Assembly (NCBI GenBank): GCA_937936035.1
Contig: CALGXJ010000085.1
Span: forward strand, 1-40,867
Source of the DNA: Eximiradius proteiniborus
GTDB taxonomy: Bacteria > Bacteroidota > Ignavibacteria > Kapaibacteriales > UBA2268
Length of the DNA: 40,867 nucleotides
Direction of reading: 5' to 3'
The stretch's first letter is position 1. Every line of letters begins with the position of its first letter. The translations under genes and the position numbers were made by a program. Shown here piece after piece: positions 25,186-33,075 of this stretch. Under the pieces are notes generated by a model. The model worked only from the letters and a program-made list of their open reading frames with translations, was not told where the DNA came from and ran no database searches.

Positions 25186-26607
25186 TTAATTTTCATCAAT
25201 ATATTTCGAATAAATTGTGAAATATTTAGAGCTAATGTTTCCAAGCAAAGCTTCGAGTTCGTTCTTTGCGATAGTACAGTCGTAGTATGATTGCAACAGG
25301 TTAGTTTTTGCCTGACGAAGAGCAAGGTCTGCATTCTCGATTTCAAGTTGGCTGCCGGTTCCTTCGCGATAGCGTGTGGTTGCAATTTCGTAGCCGCGTT
25401 CCGCAAGTTTCACATTTCGTTCCTGAGCTTCAATGTTGGACTTAATACGAGCTAAGTCGTTAATTTTGGATTTCACCTGGATGGAAATCGCCTGACGAAG
25501 CTGCATAATCTGGTAGTCGGTTTTTTCAACATCTATCATGCTTTGCTGAACTTTGTTTGTTGTTCGCATACCGTTGAATAAGTTAATGCTAAAACTTAAA
25601 CCAACAATAGCACTTCTGTAATTATTAAAATTCAAATTGTCAGATGAACCATTAAATGAATAGTTCCCAAAAGCTACAATCGAAGGCCAGTATTCAGAAC
25701 GACTAACTTCGACAAATGCATTATTCACTCTGCGAAGGTTTTCCAGAGTGAGCAAATCATAGTTGCTCTTCATTGCTTGCTCAATTGCTGTTTGCTCGGG
25801 AAGTATGTCGCTGCTGTCGTAGTCGATTTCGCCTTCGACGTCAATTTCCTGCGATTGCGGGATTGCCATTGATATTTTGAGACCTTCTTTTGCAAGTTTC
25901 AGTGCATTTTCCATTTGAAGTACCGCGGGGCGAATGTTTTCAACACGAACTTCGGCTGTAAGTGCATCGAATTCCGAAACAAGTCCTTGCTGACGAAGTG
26001 ACTTTACATTCGACAAATTGCGTTGAGCATTTTCGAAGCTTTCGCGGGTAATCTCCAATAATTTTTTAGTAAGAATCACGGAATAGAAATTTTTTTTAAT
26101 CTCTGTAATTTTAGACACAATACTTGATTTTAAGGCAACTTTCGATGTTTGAAGGTATGTACCGGATGCTCCGATACCTTCAAAAACTGCCGAGTTAAAA
26201 AGAATCTGGGAAACCTGTATTTTTGTTTCGTAAGAGTTCGCCTGAGCAAACGATTGAAGTTTAGTTTTCATTGGAAGAAATTTTGAATTATCACGGGGCA
26301 GTAAGCCTTCGTCAAACAAAACCCCATAGGTAGCATTTGTAAGCATTGAACGAAAATCCGGGAAAGCCATTTTCGGCTTTTCTACAAAATGATTGAACCC
26401 GGCTGATAAATCAACCGAAGGCATAGCATAGCCGTATGCTTCGCGGACAGCTGCACGGGCTTTCTCGATTTCTAAAACTGCTTGCTTTATGTCGTAGTTG
26501 TTCTCCAACCCTGTACGGATAGCGTCTTCGAGGGTATAGACTTTCACTTGAGCGGAAGCAGCCAGCGAGCAAAAAGCTAAAATAGTTATTAAAATAAGTT
26601 TTTTCAT
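25186..26607 (-). CDS. TolC-like outer-membrane efflux channel
   Basis: The 473-residue protein has a Sec signal peptide (MKKLILITILAFCSLAASA) and the two repeated coiled-coil/beta-strand units of the outer-membrane factor family. LEDAIRTGLENNYDIKQA opens the first, and long Gln/Ala/Arg-rich helices (VLEIEKARAAVREAYG, LEIENADLALRQAKTN) form the periplasmic tunnel. I chose ATG 26607, whose A is the last base of the TetR stop codon (TGATG), because it puts the signal peptide at the N-terminus; the in-frame ATG at 26634 would add nine residues. It is the exit duct of the efflux complex. Confidence 0.92.
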   Translation of the reverse strand: MKKLILITILAFCSLAASAQVKVYTLEDAIRTGLENNYDIKQAVLEIEKARAAVREAYGYAMPSVDLSAGFNHFVEKPKMAFPDFRSMLTNATYGVLFDEGLLPRDNSKFLPMKTKLQSFAQANSYETKIQVSQILFNSAVFEGIGASGTYLQTSKVALKSSIVSKITEIKKNFYSVILTKKLLEITRESFENAQRNLSNVKSLRQQGLVSEFDALTAEVRVENIRPAVLQMENALKLAKEGLKISMAIPQSQEIDVEGEIDYDSSDILPEQTAIEQAMKSNYDLLTLENLRRVNNAFVEVSRSEYWPSIVAFGNYSFNGSSDNLNFNNYRSAIVGLSFSINLFNGMRTTNKVQQSMIDVEKTDYQIMQLRQAISIQVKSKINDLARIKSNIEAQERNVKLAERGYEIATTRYREGTGSQLEIENADLALRQAKTNLLQSYYDCTIAKNELEALLGNISSKYFTIYSKYIDEN

Positions 26608-27254
26608 CAACTTTCTTGAAAATTTATTGGACATAATTTATTGTGATAATCAGAATATTTCTGACGAGCAGAATCAGTTAGCACGCCTCTAAAGATAACA
26701 CTGAAAATAGTTCCCAAAATTTCCTTTGGTGCAGCTTGCAACCGCATAATCATAGTTGGGGTAACAAGGTTCTGCACAAGAGTAAGATGCATATGAAAGA
26801 GAACTTCAGCATTTACATCAGATCGGAAAAAACCTTGTTCGACACCAATTTTGAAGATACGGGAAAAATTTTTCTCAATAACTTTTTGACGGAACTGATA
26901 GATTTTGTCCCAGAGGTGCGGAGTATATTTTTGCATATCGTCGAAGAATTCCCGGGTAAATTTAATCGCCGAGTCGGCATCTAATTGCCATATTTTATTA
27001 ATTTCTTCGATCAGGTTAGCCTCAGGATTTTGTTCTACGTATTCGAGAATATTTTCTACAAACGACTTGGTTTTTTCCAGTTCCAAATCAATAATCGACT
27101 CGAACAATTCTTCTTTTGTCCGGAAATGTTCGTAGAGAGTGCGTTTACTAATACCAATTTTTTGAGATAATTCGTCTGTACGAACATTCCGGAACCCAAG
27201 ACGGGCAAATTCTTCGCGAGCAATTTTGAGTATTTTATCTTTTACTTCCAACAC
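26607..27254 (-). CDS. TetR-family transcriptional regulator of the efflux operon
   Basis: This TetR/AcrR-type regulator has about 215 residues. The helix-turn-helix is near the N-terminus: DKILKIAREEFARLGFRNVR, then TDELSQKIGISKRTLYEHF and RTKEELF. The C-terminal half is helical and variable, as expected for ligand sensing. Known family members repress the pump genes they precede; being the first gene of this operon, it most likely represses its own promoter. I place the start at GTG 27254 (TTG 27251 is equally close to the domain). The longer frame from TTG 27299 would begin inside the likely -7 promoter element, so it is unlikely. Confidence 0.88.
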   Translation of the reverse strand: MLEVKDKILKIAREEFARLGFRNVRTDELSQKIGISKRTLYEHFRTKEELFESIIDLELEKTKSFVENILEYVEQNPEANLIEEINKIWQLDADSAIKFTREFFDDMQKYTPHLWDKIYQFRQKVIEKNFSRIFKIGVEQGFFRSDVNAEVLFHMHLTLVQNLVTPTMIMRLQAAPKEILGTIFSVIFRGVLTDSARQKYSDYHNKLCPINFQES

Positions 27255-27296
27255 AAACTCCGAAAACTTAAAAAACGAAATTAGTTTTTTGACGCA

Positions 27297-27304
27297 CAAA
27301 ATTA
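27297..27304 (-). promoter_or_regulatory. Possible -7 promoter element for the tetR-efflux operon
   Basis: Read leftward, TAATTTTG fits the Bacteroidota -7 element TAnnTTTG and lies 42 nt before the proposed GTG start. No TTTG is found about 19-20 nt upstream, so the promoter is only half supported. A repressor site was not identified by eye. Confidence 0.35.
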
Positions 27305-27394
27305 TAAAATATTTCGGAGAAAATACGTAATTTTTTCACGTAAGTTTCAATTTTTTATGTTTATGGAGTTAAAGTGCAACGAAAAATGATTTTT

Positions 27395-27426
27395 TTTGGA
27401 AAAAAATAAAAAATCAATTATTTTTG
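27395..27426 (+). promoter_or_regulatory. Bacteroidota-type promoter for tRNA-Ser
   Basis: TTTG at 27395-27398, 20 nt spacer, then TATTTTTG at 27419-27426. This matches TTTG/TAnnTTTG and ends 16 nt before the first base of the tRNA. The region 27305-27420 is otherwise very A/T-rich with no gene that I can support. Confidence 0.6.
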
Positions 27427-27442
27427 TAACTCAAGACGCGAC

Positions 27443-27524
27443 GGAGGATTCGCATAATGGTATTGCAGCGGTCTTGAAAACCGCCGGGCGCAAGCCTGTG
27501 GGGGTTCGAGTCCCTCATCCTCCG
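27443..27524 (+). tRNA. tRNA-Ser (anticodon UGA)
   Basis: The cloverleaf can be drawn by hand. The acceptor stem is GGAGGAT (27443-27449) with ATCCTCC (27517-27523) and discriminator G at 27524. The D stem is GCA/TGC, and the anticodon stem is GCGGT/ACCGC (27468-27472, 27480-27484). The loop CTTGAAA carries anticodon TGA at 27475-27477. A long class II variable arm (GGGC/GCCT-type stem with GCAA loop) and a T arm with TTCGAGT follow. The long variable arm, discriminator G and anticodon agree on serine, reading UCA. The 3' CCA is not encoded (CAA follows), so it must be added after transcription. Confidence 0.95.
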
Positions 27525-27596
27525 CAAAGTTGTTGAAATACAACTACCGGCTGAAGTTTGTTAGGATGTTGATAATTATTGAAATGCAGATTATGT

Positions 27597-27638
27597 AAAC
27601 CCCAGTTTTAGCAAAATCTGGGGTTTAATATTTTTATT
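27597..27638 (+). terminator. Terminator downstream of tRNA-Ser
   Basis: A stem AAACCCCAG (27597-27605) / CTGGGGTTT (27618-27626) with a further TTTT/AAAA extension closes a tiny loop and is followed by AATATTTTTATT. It lies 72 nt after the tRNA and fits an intrinsic terminator for that transcript. Confidence 0.8.
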
Positions 27639-27729
27639 ATAAGAAAGATAAATTATTTTGTAAATAATCTAAATATCACATCAGATTAAAATTACTAAAG
27701 GCTTTTTAGCTGAACTGTTAATCGCACTA

Positions 27730-27764
27730 TTTGCTAAAAATTAGCATAATTTTTACTATATTTG
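27730..27764 (+). promoter_or_regulatory. Possible promoter for lspA-rluD
   Basis: TATATTTG at 27757-27764 fits the -7 consensus TAnnTTTG and lies 29 nt before the lspA ATG. A TTTG at 27730-27733 is 23 nt upstream, longer than the usual 19-20 nt, so the -33 assignment is uncertain. The stretch 27639-27729 is A/T-rich with nothing else recognised. Confidence 0.4.
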
Positions 27765-27793
27765 TTGTTTTATGAATTGTTGATGAAATAGTT

Positions 27794-28411
27794 ATGGAAA
27801 ATCGGGAAAATAACAACATATATTTTATAGCGTCAATTTTATTGATAATATTCGACCAATCCACCAAACTTGCTGTAAAGGGTTTCAACTTGTTCGGTTG
27901 GCAGCACCAAGGAATGTATTACGGGGAATCAATACCAATTTGGGGGACATTTCTTCAGCTTACGTATATCGAAAATCCCGGAATGGCTTTTGGAATAGAG
28001 TTTGGCTGGGGGAAGATTTTTTTAAGTTTATTTTCAATATTTGCCTCAATAGCACTTGGATATTATTTATACAAAATCACTTTTGCACACAAAGCAGTAA
28101 GAATTGGGATAAGCCTTGTATTTGCAGGAGCAGTCGGGAATTTAATCGACAGAGTGTTTTACGGTGTTTTTTATGGAACTCAGCCACTATTTTACGGGCA
28201 CGTAGTAGATTTCATACAAGTGGATATACCGGATATAAACATAATGGGCGTAAATTACACACACTTCCCCATTTTCAATATTGCAGATAGTTGCGTTACC
28301 TGCGGAATTATTCTGCTAATATTATTTCACAATAAATTACCTGGAATAAAGGAAATACTTGGGAAAAAATCGGCAACAGAGGACTTGCAGAAAGGCAATG
28401 CAGGCGAATAA
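27794..28411 (+). CDS. lspA: Lipoprotein signal peptidase II
   Basis: This 205-residue inner-membrane aspartyl protease removes signal peptides from lipidated prolipoproteins. Four hydrophobic segments are seen. Conserved features are FDQSTKLAVK near residue 20-29, the N-P-G-M-A-F-G motif at about 61-67, GNLIDR with catalytic D119, VVDF near 137, and FNIADS with catalytic D165. A loop insertion between GNLIDR and VVDF (FYGVFYGTQPLFYG) is longer than in E. coli, as is common in Bacteroidota. The 3' end overlaps rluD by 14 nt, so the two are cotranscribed. Confidence 0.95.
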   Translation: MENRENNNIYFIASILLIIFDQSTKLAVKGFNLFGWQHQGMYYGESIPIWGTFLQLTYIENPGMAFGIEFGWGKIFLSLFSIFASIALGYYLYKITFAHKAVRIGISLVFAGAVGNLIDRVFYGVFYGTQPLFYGHVVDFIQVDIPDINIMGVNYTHFPIFNIADSCVTCGIILLILFHNKLPGIKEILGKKSATEDLQKGNAGE

Positions 28412-29471
28412 TAATTATCCCGACAAAATAAAGACAATCTATAAATTCACTATTACCTCCGGGCAGAAGCCAGAGCGCGTAGATGTGTTTTTGACCCGGG
28501 CAATTGCAGGAGCAACCCGCAACCGTGTGCAGAAAGCCATCGATGCAGAGTGCGTCCGTATCAACGGCAATCCAGTTAAAGCAAGTCGGAAAATTCAACC
28601 GGGTGACGAAGTTGAATGCGTTATAATGAAACTTCCGCCAATTGAACTAATTCCAGAGCCAATTAAGATTGAAATCGTATATGAAGACGAACACCTTGTA
28701 GTGGTAAATAAGCAACGTGGGCTGGTTGTTCATCCATCGATCGGGCACAGGAGCGGTACTCTTATCAATGCTTTGCTATATCATTTGGGGATGCGAGAAG
28801 CAATTAAGCTGGAACTCGAAGACGAGGACGAAGAATCTGACAACGACGACGACGAGCAAATTTTTGCGAGCGACGCTGTTCGCCCGGGATTAGTCCATAG
28901 AATAGACAAAGACACTTCCGGGCTGCTTGTCGTCGCCAAAAATGCTACTATCCACGCAGAACTTTCCCGGCAATTTGCCGAAAAAACAACCGAACGCGAA
29001 TATCAGGCAATAATCTGGGGCAATCCAAAGCAAGAGAAAGGAACAATAGTAGGCAATATAGGACGTTCGCTCAAAAATCGGAAGATTTTCACTATTCTTC
29101 CAAAAGGTGGAAAATACGCAAAAACTGATTACGAAGTGCTTGAAAATTTTAAATACGTATCGCTTGCACGGTTTGTACTGCACACGGGACGCACACACCA
29201 AATACGCGTTCATTCTCACTATATCGGGCATCCCATTTTCGGGGACCCAACCTATGGCGGGGCGTCTGTTTTATTTGGAGGAGAGAACCCAAAATTTCGT
29301 TCCAGAGCGGAAAAATGCCTGCAAATTGCAAACGAGCGTCAGATATTGCACGCGAAAACGCTAGGGTTTTACCACCCAGCGTTGAAGCAATTTATGCGTT
29401 TCGATAGTGAGCTCCCGGAGGACTTCCGGCAAATTCTGGAATTATTCAGGGAAGTCAGTTTTGATTATTGA
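28398..29471 (+). CDS. rluD: RluD-like 23S rRNA pseudouridine synthase
   Basis: This 357-residue enzyme isomerises uridines in large-subunit rRNA to pseudouridine. It has an N-terminal S4 RNA-binding domain (ERVDVFLTRAIAG onwards, about 18-75) and an RluA-family catalytic domain with HRIDKDTSGLLVVAK, where D170 is the catalytic Asp. Later motifs are GRTHQIRVH and HPIFGDPTYGG. An acidic, Asp/Glu-rich insertion (about residues 138-154) interrupts the region before the catalytic motif. I chose ATG 28398, inside the lspA 3' end; the upstream TTG at 28359 would add a run unlike the family. The 3' end overlaps the convergent kinase gene by 7 nt. Confidence 0.92.
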   Translation: MQANNNYPDKIKTIYKFTITSGQKPERVDVFLTRAIAGATRNRVQKAIDAECVRINGNPVKASRKIQPGDEVECVIMKLPPIELIPEPIKIEIVYEDEHLVVVNKQRGLVVHPSIGHRSGTLINALLYHLGMREAIKLELEDEDEESDNDDDEQIFASDAVRPGLVHRIDKDTSGLLVVAKNATIHAELSRQFAEKTTEREYQAIIWGNPKQEKGTIVGNIGRSLKNRKIFTILPKGGKYAKTDYEVLENFKYVSLARFVLHTGRTHQIRVHSHYIGHPIFGDPTYGGASVLFGGENPKFRSRAEKCLQIANERQILHAKTLGFYHPALKQFMRFDSELPEDFRQILELFREVSFDY

Positions 29472-30658
29472 TCAGGACAGTTTGGGAATTTAATTGTAAA
29501 TTTACTTCCTTCGCCAAGTTTGCTCTCAGCAAAAATTTCGCCATTCATTTTTTCAACAAATTCTTTGCAGATAACAAGTCCGAGCCCTGTTCCAACTTCC
29601 TTATTTGTTCCAAGCTTAGAATGAGTTTTATCTAATTTAAATAGGTTATCTAAAGTATCATCATCCATACCAACTCCGTTGTCCTCTACGGTAATATATG
29701 AGAAATCATCATCTACACGGCAACTGACAGAGATTTTACCACCATAGTTTGTGAATTTAACAGCATTGGAAAGGAGATTTCGAAGAATCGTTGATAGCAG
29801 ATTATTATCGCAGCAAACAGATACGTTGCAATCTTCGGAGAGACTGAGTGTGATTTTTTTCATTGTTATTTGAGAGGATACATCGCTTGCAGATAATTTA
29901 ATAATATCCGACAAATTATGTTTATCAATATTTACCGAAAATTTATTTAACTGCGAACGAGACCACGTGAGCAGATTTTCGAGCAACTTATACGTGTGCG
30001 AAGATGACTGCTCAATTTCATTAATAATATCAATAATATCTTCTTTGCTGAATTGCTCAATATTATCTTTAAGAATTTTAACAAGTTTATATTGTGCAGA
30101 GATTGGATTTATTAAATCGTGAGCAATAATGGAAAAGAATTTGTCTTTTGTAGAGTTTAACTGCTCTAATTTTTTTGTATATTCTTTCAGTTTTTCTTCG
30201 GCTTCGATACGACGATTTAATTCATCAATAGATTGGTTTTTAATAATTCTATATTGCTTAACTTTGTTGAACAAAGTAGCAACATTTTCTATTGCAATAA
30301 TGACATTATAAGATCCAGTTTCATTAGTTGGGATTGACAAAAGAGTAACAGTTTGAGCCTGGTAGTTGCCCTCGTTGTCTTTTATTGGGATGAAATATTC
30401 ATTAAGCATTGGTGAAAGCACCATCGGCGGGCGTCCGGAAAACATCAACTGCAATCTTGACTTATATTTAGGGGTTTTCAAATGTGGGAATAATTCAAAA
30501 ATATTTTTAAAAATAACATCTTCACGATGAATATTTGTCCAGGCTTCGAGAGTTCTATTCCAGAAAATAATATTGAAATTACTATTGATTATGCAAATAC
30601 CGATTGGGATATGGTCGTAAGCGATGAAAGGATTTTCGTAATAAATATCTTTGAGCAT
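29465..30658 (-). CDS. PAS-domain sensor histidine kinase
   Basis: This 397-residue kinase has no membrane segment. A PAS domain (about 8-125, with FIAYDHIPIGICIINSNFNI) is followed by a coiled-coil linker (about 130-170). The HisKA dimerisation domain carries H180 in FFSIIAHDLINP. The HATPase domain (about 285-395) has an N box ILRNLLSNAVKFTNYGG, a G1 box EDNGVGM and a G2 box GTGLGLVICKEF. All catalytic motifs are intact. It is the last gene after the response regulator and CheC-like genes (18 nt gap to the latter), so that regulator is the natural phosphotransfer partner. The PAS ligand is unknown. Confidence 0.92.
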   Translation of the reverse strand: MLKDIYYENPFIAYDHIPIGICIINSNFNIIFWNRTLEAWTNIHREDVIFKNIFELFPHLKTPKYKSRLQLMFSGRPPMVLSPMLNEYFIPIKDNEGNYQAQTVTLLSIPTNETGSYNVIIAIENVATLFNKVKQYRIIKNQSIDELNRRIEAEEKLKEYTKKLEQLNSTKDKFFSIIAHDLINPISAQYKLVKILKDNIEQFSKEDIIDIINEIEQSSSHTYKLLENLLTWSRSQLNKFSVNIDKHNLSDIIKLSASDVSSQITMKKITLSLSEDCNVSVCCDNNLLSTILRNLLSNAVKFTNYGGKISVSCRVDDDFSYITVEDNGVGMDDDTLDNLFKLDKTHSKLGTNKEVGTGLGLVICKEFVEKMNGEIFAESKLGEGSKFTIKFPNCPDQ

Positions 30659-30676
30659 AGTATCACAGAATAATGT

Positions 30677-31291
30677 TTAACTGATTTTATTAATATATTG
30701 GTCAATAATACTTACGAAGTATTGGAAGGAATGAATATTGAAGAAGAGAATAATGTCACCAGATATTTCTAGCTCTTTGATTACAAATATTGCTTTTCCG
30801 AGAAGAACAACTTCATCAACAAATTTTAGCCGTTGTTCGAAAAATTCTTTTTTGTAGTTTTCAAAAAATACAGGCACATAGAATTCGAACTCGTGCTCAA
30901 GAGAATTACTGAAAGTAGCAAGAATAGTATTGAGAATAATATTTCCGATCTCTACCAGAGCACCAGCCTTGATTTCATCAAATTCATACGAATCGAGCAC
31001 CTGACGCGAGAATACATCTACTAATTTATTCGCACTCTCTTGCGAAAATACAAGCTGCGAAATACCAGAAAAACTATTGTGAAATTCCATATTTACAGCT
31101 GAATAATCTTCCTTTCCTAAATCTTGCAATTCTTCGATAAGTCGGTCGGAAGAAATTATTCTGATTTTTGGAATAGAGAGCTCAATCTCGACATTTAGAA
31201 TATCGCTAAGAATATTGGTGCTTTCATTTACTCCGATATTAAGAAGTTCAAGAATGGCTTCCTGTTGAATCAGCGTAAGATCATAGTTCAT
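30677..31291 (-). CDS. CheC/CheX-family CheY-P phosphatase-like protein
   Basis: The 204-residue protein has two copies of the CheC phosphatase helix. The first is ELLNIGVNESTNIL (E15, N18, followed by P41), the second VEIGNIILNTI (E114, N117, with P140). In CheC proteins this Glu and Asn act on the Asp-phosphate of CheY, so both active sites look usable. No CheD gene is adjacent. It lies 2 nt downstream of a single-domain response regulator gene, which strongly suggests that regulator is its substrate. A very good Shine-Dalgarno (GGAGG, 31297-31301) precedes the ATG. The product is probably cytoplasmic. Confidence 0.78.
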   Translation of the reverse strand: MNYDLTLIQQEAILELLNIGVNESTNILSDILNVEIELSIPKIRIISSDRLIEELQDLGKEDYSAVNMEFHNSFSGISQLVFSQESANKLVDVFSRQVLDSYEFDEIKAGALVEIGNIILNTILATFSNSLEHEFEFYVPVFFENYKKEFFEQRLKFVDEVVLLGKAIFVIKELEISGDIILFFNIHSFQYFVSIIDQYINKIS

Positions 31292-31293
31292 AG

Positions 31294-31671
31294 CTAACCT
31301 CCACAGGACGAAAATGCTTTTTCGATAGCGTCGAACAATTCCTGTTCTGCCACTTGTTTTTTCAAAACGGCTACAACACCAAGCTCATAGAATTTGTCTA
31401 AAATAGATTTCTGTTGATTTGCAGAAATAACTATAATAGGAGTGTTAATGCCCATTTCGCGTAAAATTTTGATTGTGGTAATTCCATTGATGCCCGGCAT
31501 AAGATAATCGACAAGAATGCAGTCAAATTGCTCATTTTTTAGTAAACTGACAGCTTCTGTCCCACTACTTACTTCTTTGACTGAAGTGAATTTTTTTGAT
31601 AGAATTTTTCGAATTGCCATCCGGGCAACTATGGAATCATCAACTATCAATATTTTTTTGTTGTTCTCCAT
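31294..31671 (-). CDS. Single-domain (CheY-like) response regulator
   Basis: This 125-residue protein consists only of a receiver domain. Acidic pocket D11-D12 (ILIVDDS), phospho-acceptor D55 (CILVDYLMPGINGITT), S83 (VISAN) and K104 (VLKK) are all present, so it should be phosphorylatable. There is no output domain, so it must act by binding a partner, as CheY does. It lies between a SurA-like chaperone gene (10 nt gap) and the CheC-like phosphatase gene (2 nt gap), followed by a PAS histidine kinase. The gene set looks like a kinase-regulator-phosphatase module. Confidence 0.93.
   Translation of the reverse strand: MENNKKILIVDDSIVARMAIRKILSKKFTSVKEVSSGTEAVSLLKNEQFDCILVDYLMPGINGITTIKILREMGINTPIIVISANQQKSILDKFYELGVVAVLKKQVAEQELFDAIEKAFSSCGG
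31297..31301 (-). promoter_or_regulatory. Strong Shine-Dalgarno of the CheC-like gene
   Basis: Read leftward, GGAGG stands 5 nt before the ATG at 31291 and overlaps the last codons of the response regulator gene. Most genes in the window lack such a site, so it stands out and may favour high translation of the phosphatase. Confidence 0.6.
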
Positions 31672-31681
31672 AGAAAGCCTT

Positions 31682-32971
31682 TTATTTTTTTATTTCCCAA
31701 TAAATTTCTTTGCGCAATTTTTGAATAAAGTCATTATATATTTTCATTTTTTTATGGTCAAGGGCAATACTGTTAATATAATCATAATCCTGTTCAATAG
31801 TAGCAAAATGCTCTGGGATAGTTGATTTTTTGTAAATTATATGGAAAGCAGGCTTATTTTGGACTAAATTATACGGAAGAGGTTCTGAAATACCTCCATC
31901 TTTAAGTTTAGTGATTTGTTCGCGAAAATTGGATGGAATTTCTTTTATTGGCAACCTACCAATAAGACCTCCGAAACCGCGTGTTTCTTTGTCGTCGGAG
32001 TGCAGGCGAGCAATCTCCGAGAAATTATTATTTTCTATTGCAACTAAACGAAGCGAGTCCAAAAAAGCACGGGTGCGTTCATAATCTTCTGTTGATTGCG
32101 AAATTTTGAATAAAATATGACGAGCGTGAATAGCATCCTTCTTTTTTTCTACAACTTGAATCAGATGAAACCCGAATGGAGTTTCAACCGGGCGCGAAAT
32201 ATCTCCGGGTTCGAGCGAAAATGCAGCATTTTCGAACTCAGGGAAGAACTTACCACGAGCGACCCAGCCCAAATCGCCCCCTTTCGAAGAGGTGGCAAAA
32301 TCCTGACTATAGCGGGCAGCAAAGCCTTCGAAATCTCCCAGCCGCAGAATAGAATCTCTTACAATTCGAGCAAGTTCAAAAGTTCGTTTCTTTTCGTCAA
32401 GTTGGACGTCTACGTTTTTTACAAGATGATATATTTCATATGTTTCTGGCACTTTAGGTATAGAATCGCGATAAGATTTGTAGAATTCTTCAACTTCTTT
32501 TGGAGTAATTGAAACATTTCCTATGAGTTGCTGAACAAGGTTAGCAGAAAGTAATTTATTTCGAATATCGTCGCGTAATTCAAATTTAATCCTATTTATT
32601 GATTTCTTATAAACTTGCTCCACTCTATCTTCTGAACCGAATTGCTGAAGCAGGGTTTGCAGAAATGCCTGCCAGCGAGCTTCGATTTGTTCATCAGTAA
32701 CAACTATAGAGTCTTCAATTGCCTTTGTGATAAGCAATTTTTCGTTTATCAGAGCATCAAGTAGTTCCTGAAAAAGCTGAGGGTCGTTAGGATTAACCCG
32801 TGGATCCTGCTGAGCCATCATAAGAAGTTGCCCCCGAACGTCGCTAAGCAAAATCACCTCGTTGCCAACGACTGCCAGCACTTTGTCCATCGTTTCGCCT
32901 CGGGAAATCTGGGTTTGTGCAAATTGTGAACTAATAATCAGAAAGCATATAAACAACAGTATTTTTTTCAT
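31682..32971 (-). CDS. surA: SurA-like periplasmic chaperone / parvulin peptidyl-prolyl isomerase
   Basis: This 429-residue protein has a signal peptide (MKKILLFICFLIISSQFAQT). An N-terminal chaperone region opens DKVLAVVGNEVILLSDVRGQ (about 30-160). Two parvulin domains follow: the first includes FAARYSQDFATSSKGGDLGW and PVETPFGFHLIQVVEK, the second HARHILFKIS and DDKETRGFGGLIGRL. SurA helps fold beta-barrel outer-membrane proteins such as TolC-like channels. I chose ATG 32971 over the upstream GTG at 32980 because the signal peptide then starts at Met. It heads the operon that continues with the response regulator; a -7-like element (TAAATTTG read leftward, 33034-33041) is 63 nt upstream. 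Confidence 0.88.
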   Translation of the reverse strand: MKKILLFICFLIISSQFAQTQISRGETMDKVLAVVGNEVILLSDVRGQLLMMAQQDPRVNPNDPQLFQELLDALINEKLLITKAIEDSIVVTDEQIEARWQAFLQTLLQQFGSEDRVEQVYKKSINRIKFELRDDIRNKLLSANLVQQLIGNVSITPKEVEEFYKSYRDSIPKVPETYEIYHLVKNVDVQLDEKKRTFELARIVRDSILRLGDFEGFAARYSQDFATSSKGGDLGWVARGKFFPEFENAAFSLEPGDISRPVETPFGFHLIQVVEKKKDAIHARHILFKISQSTEDYERTRAFLDSLRLVAIENNNFSEIARLHSDDKETRGFGGLIGRLPIKEIPSNFREQITKLKDGGISEPLPYNLVQNKPAFHIIYKKSTIPEHFATIEQDYDYINSIALDHKKMKIYNDFIQKLRKEIYWEIKK

Positions 32972-33075
32972 ACTAAGCACAAAAAATATTGAAAATAAAT
33001 AAAATATAATTTATAACAAATAAACGATAAATTCAAATTTATGACGTATTAATTCAATAAAAAAGTCGAGAATAA

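Noticed and set aside
27255-27299. TTG at 27299 as start of the TetR regulator
   Set aside because: It overlaps a -7 promoter element on the same strand and would add residues not typical of the family; GTG 27254 or TTG 27251 fits better.
27305-27442. Small gene or RNA in the A/T-rich stretch before tRNA-Ser
   Set aside because: Only homopolymer-like A and T runs and the promoter motif are present; no stable structure or convincing reading frame.
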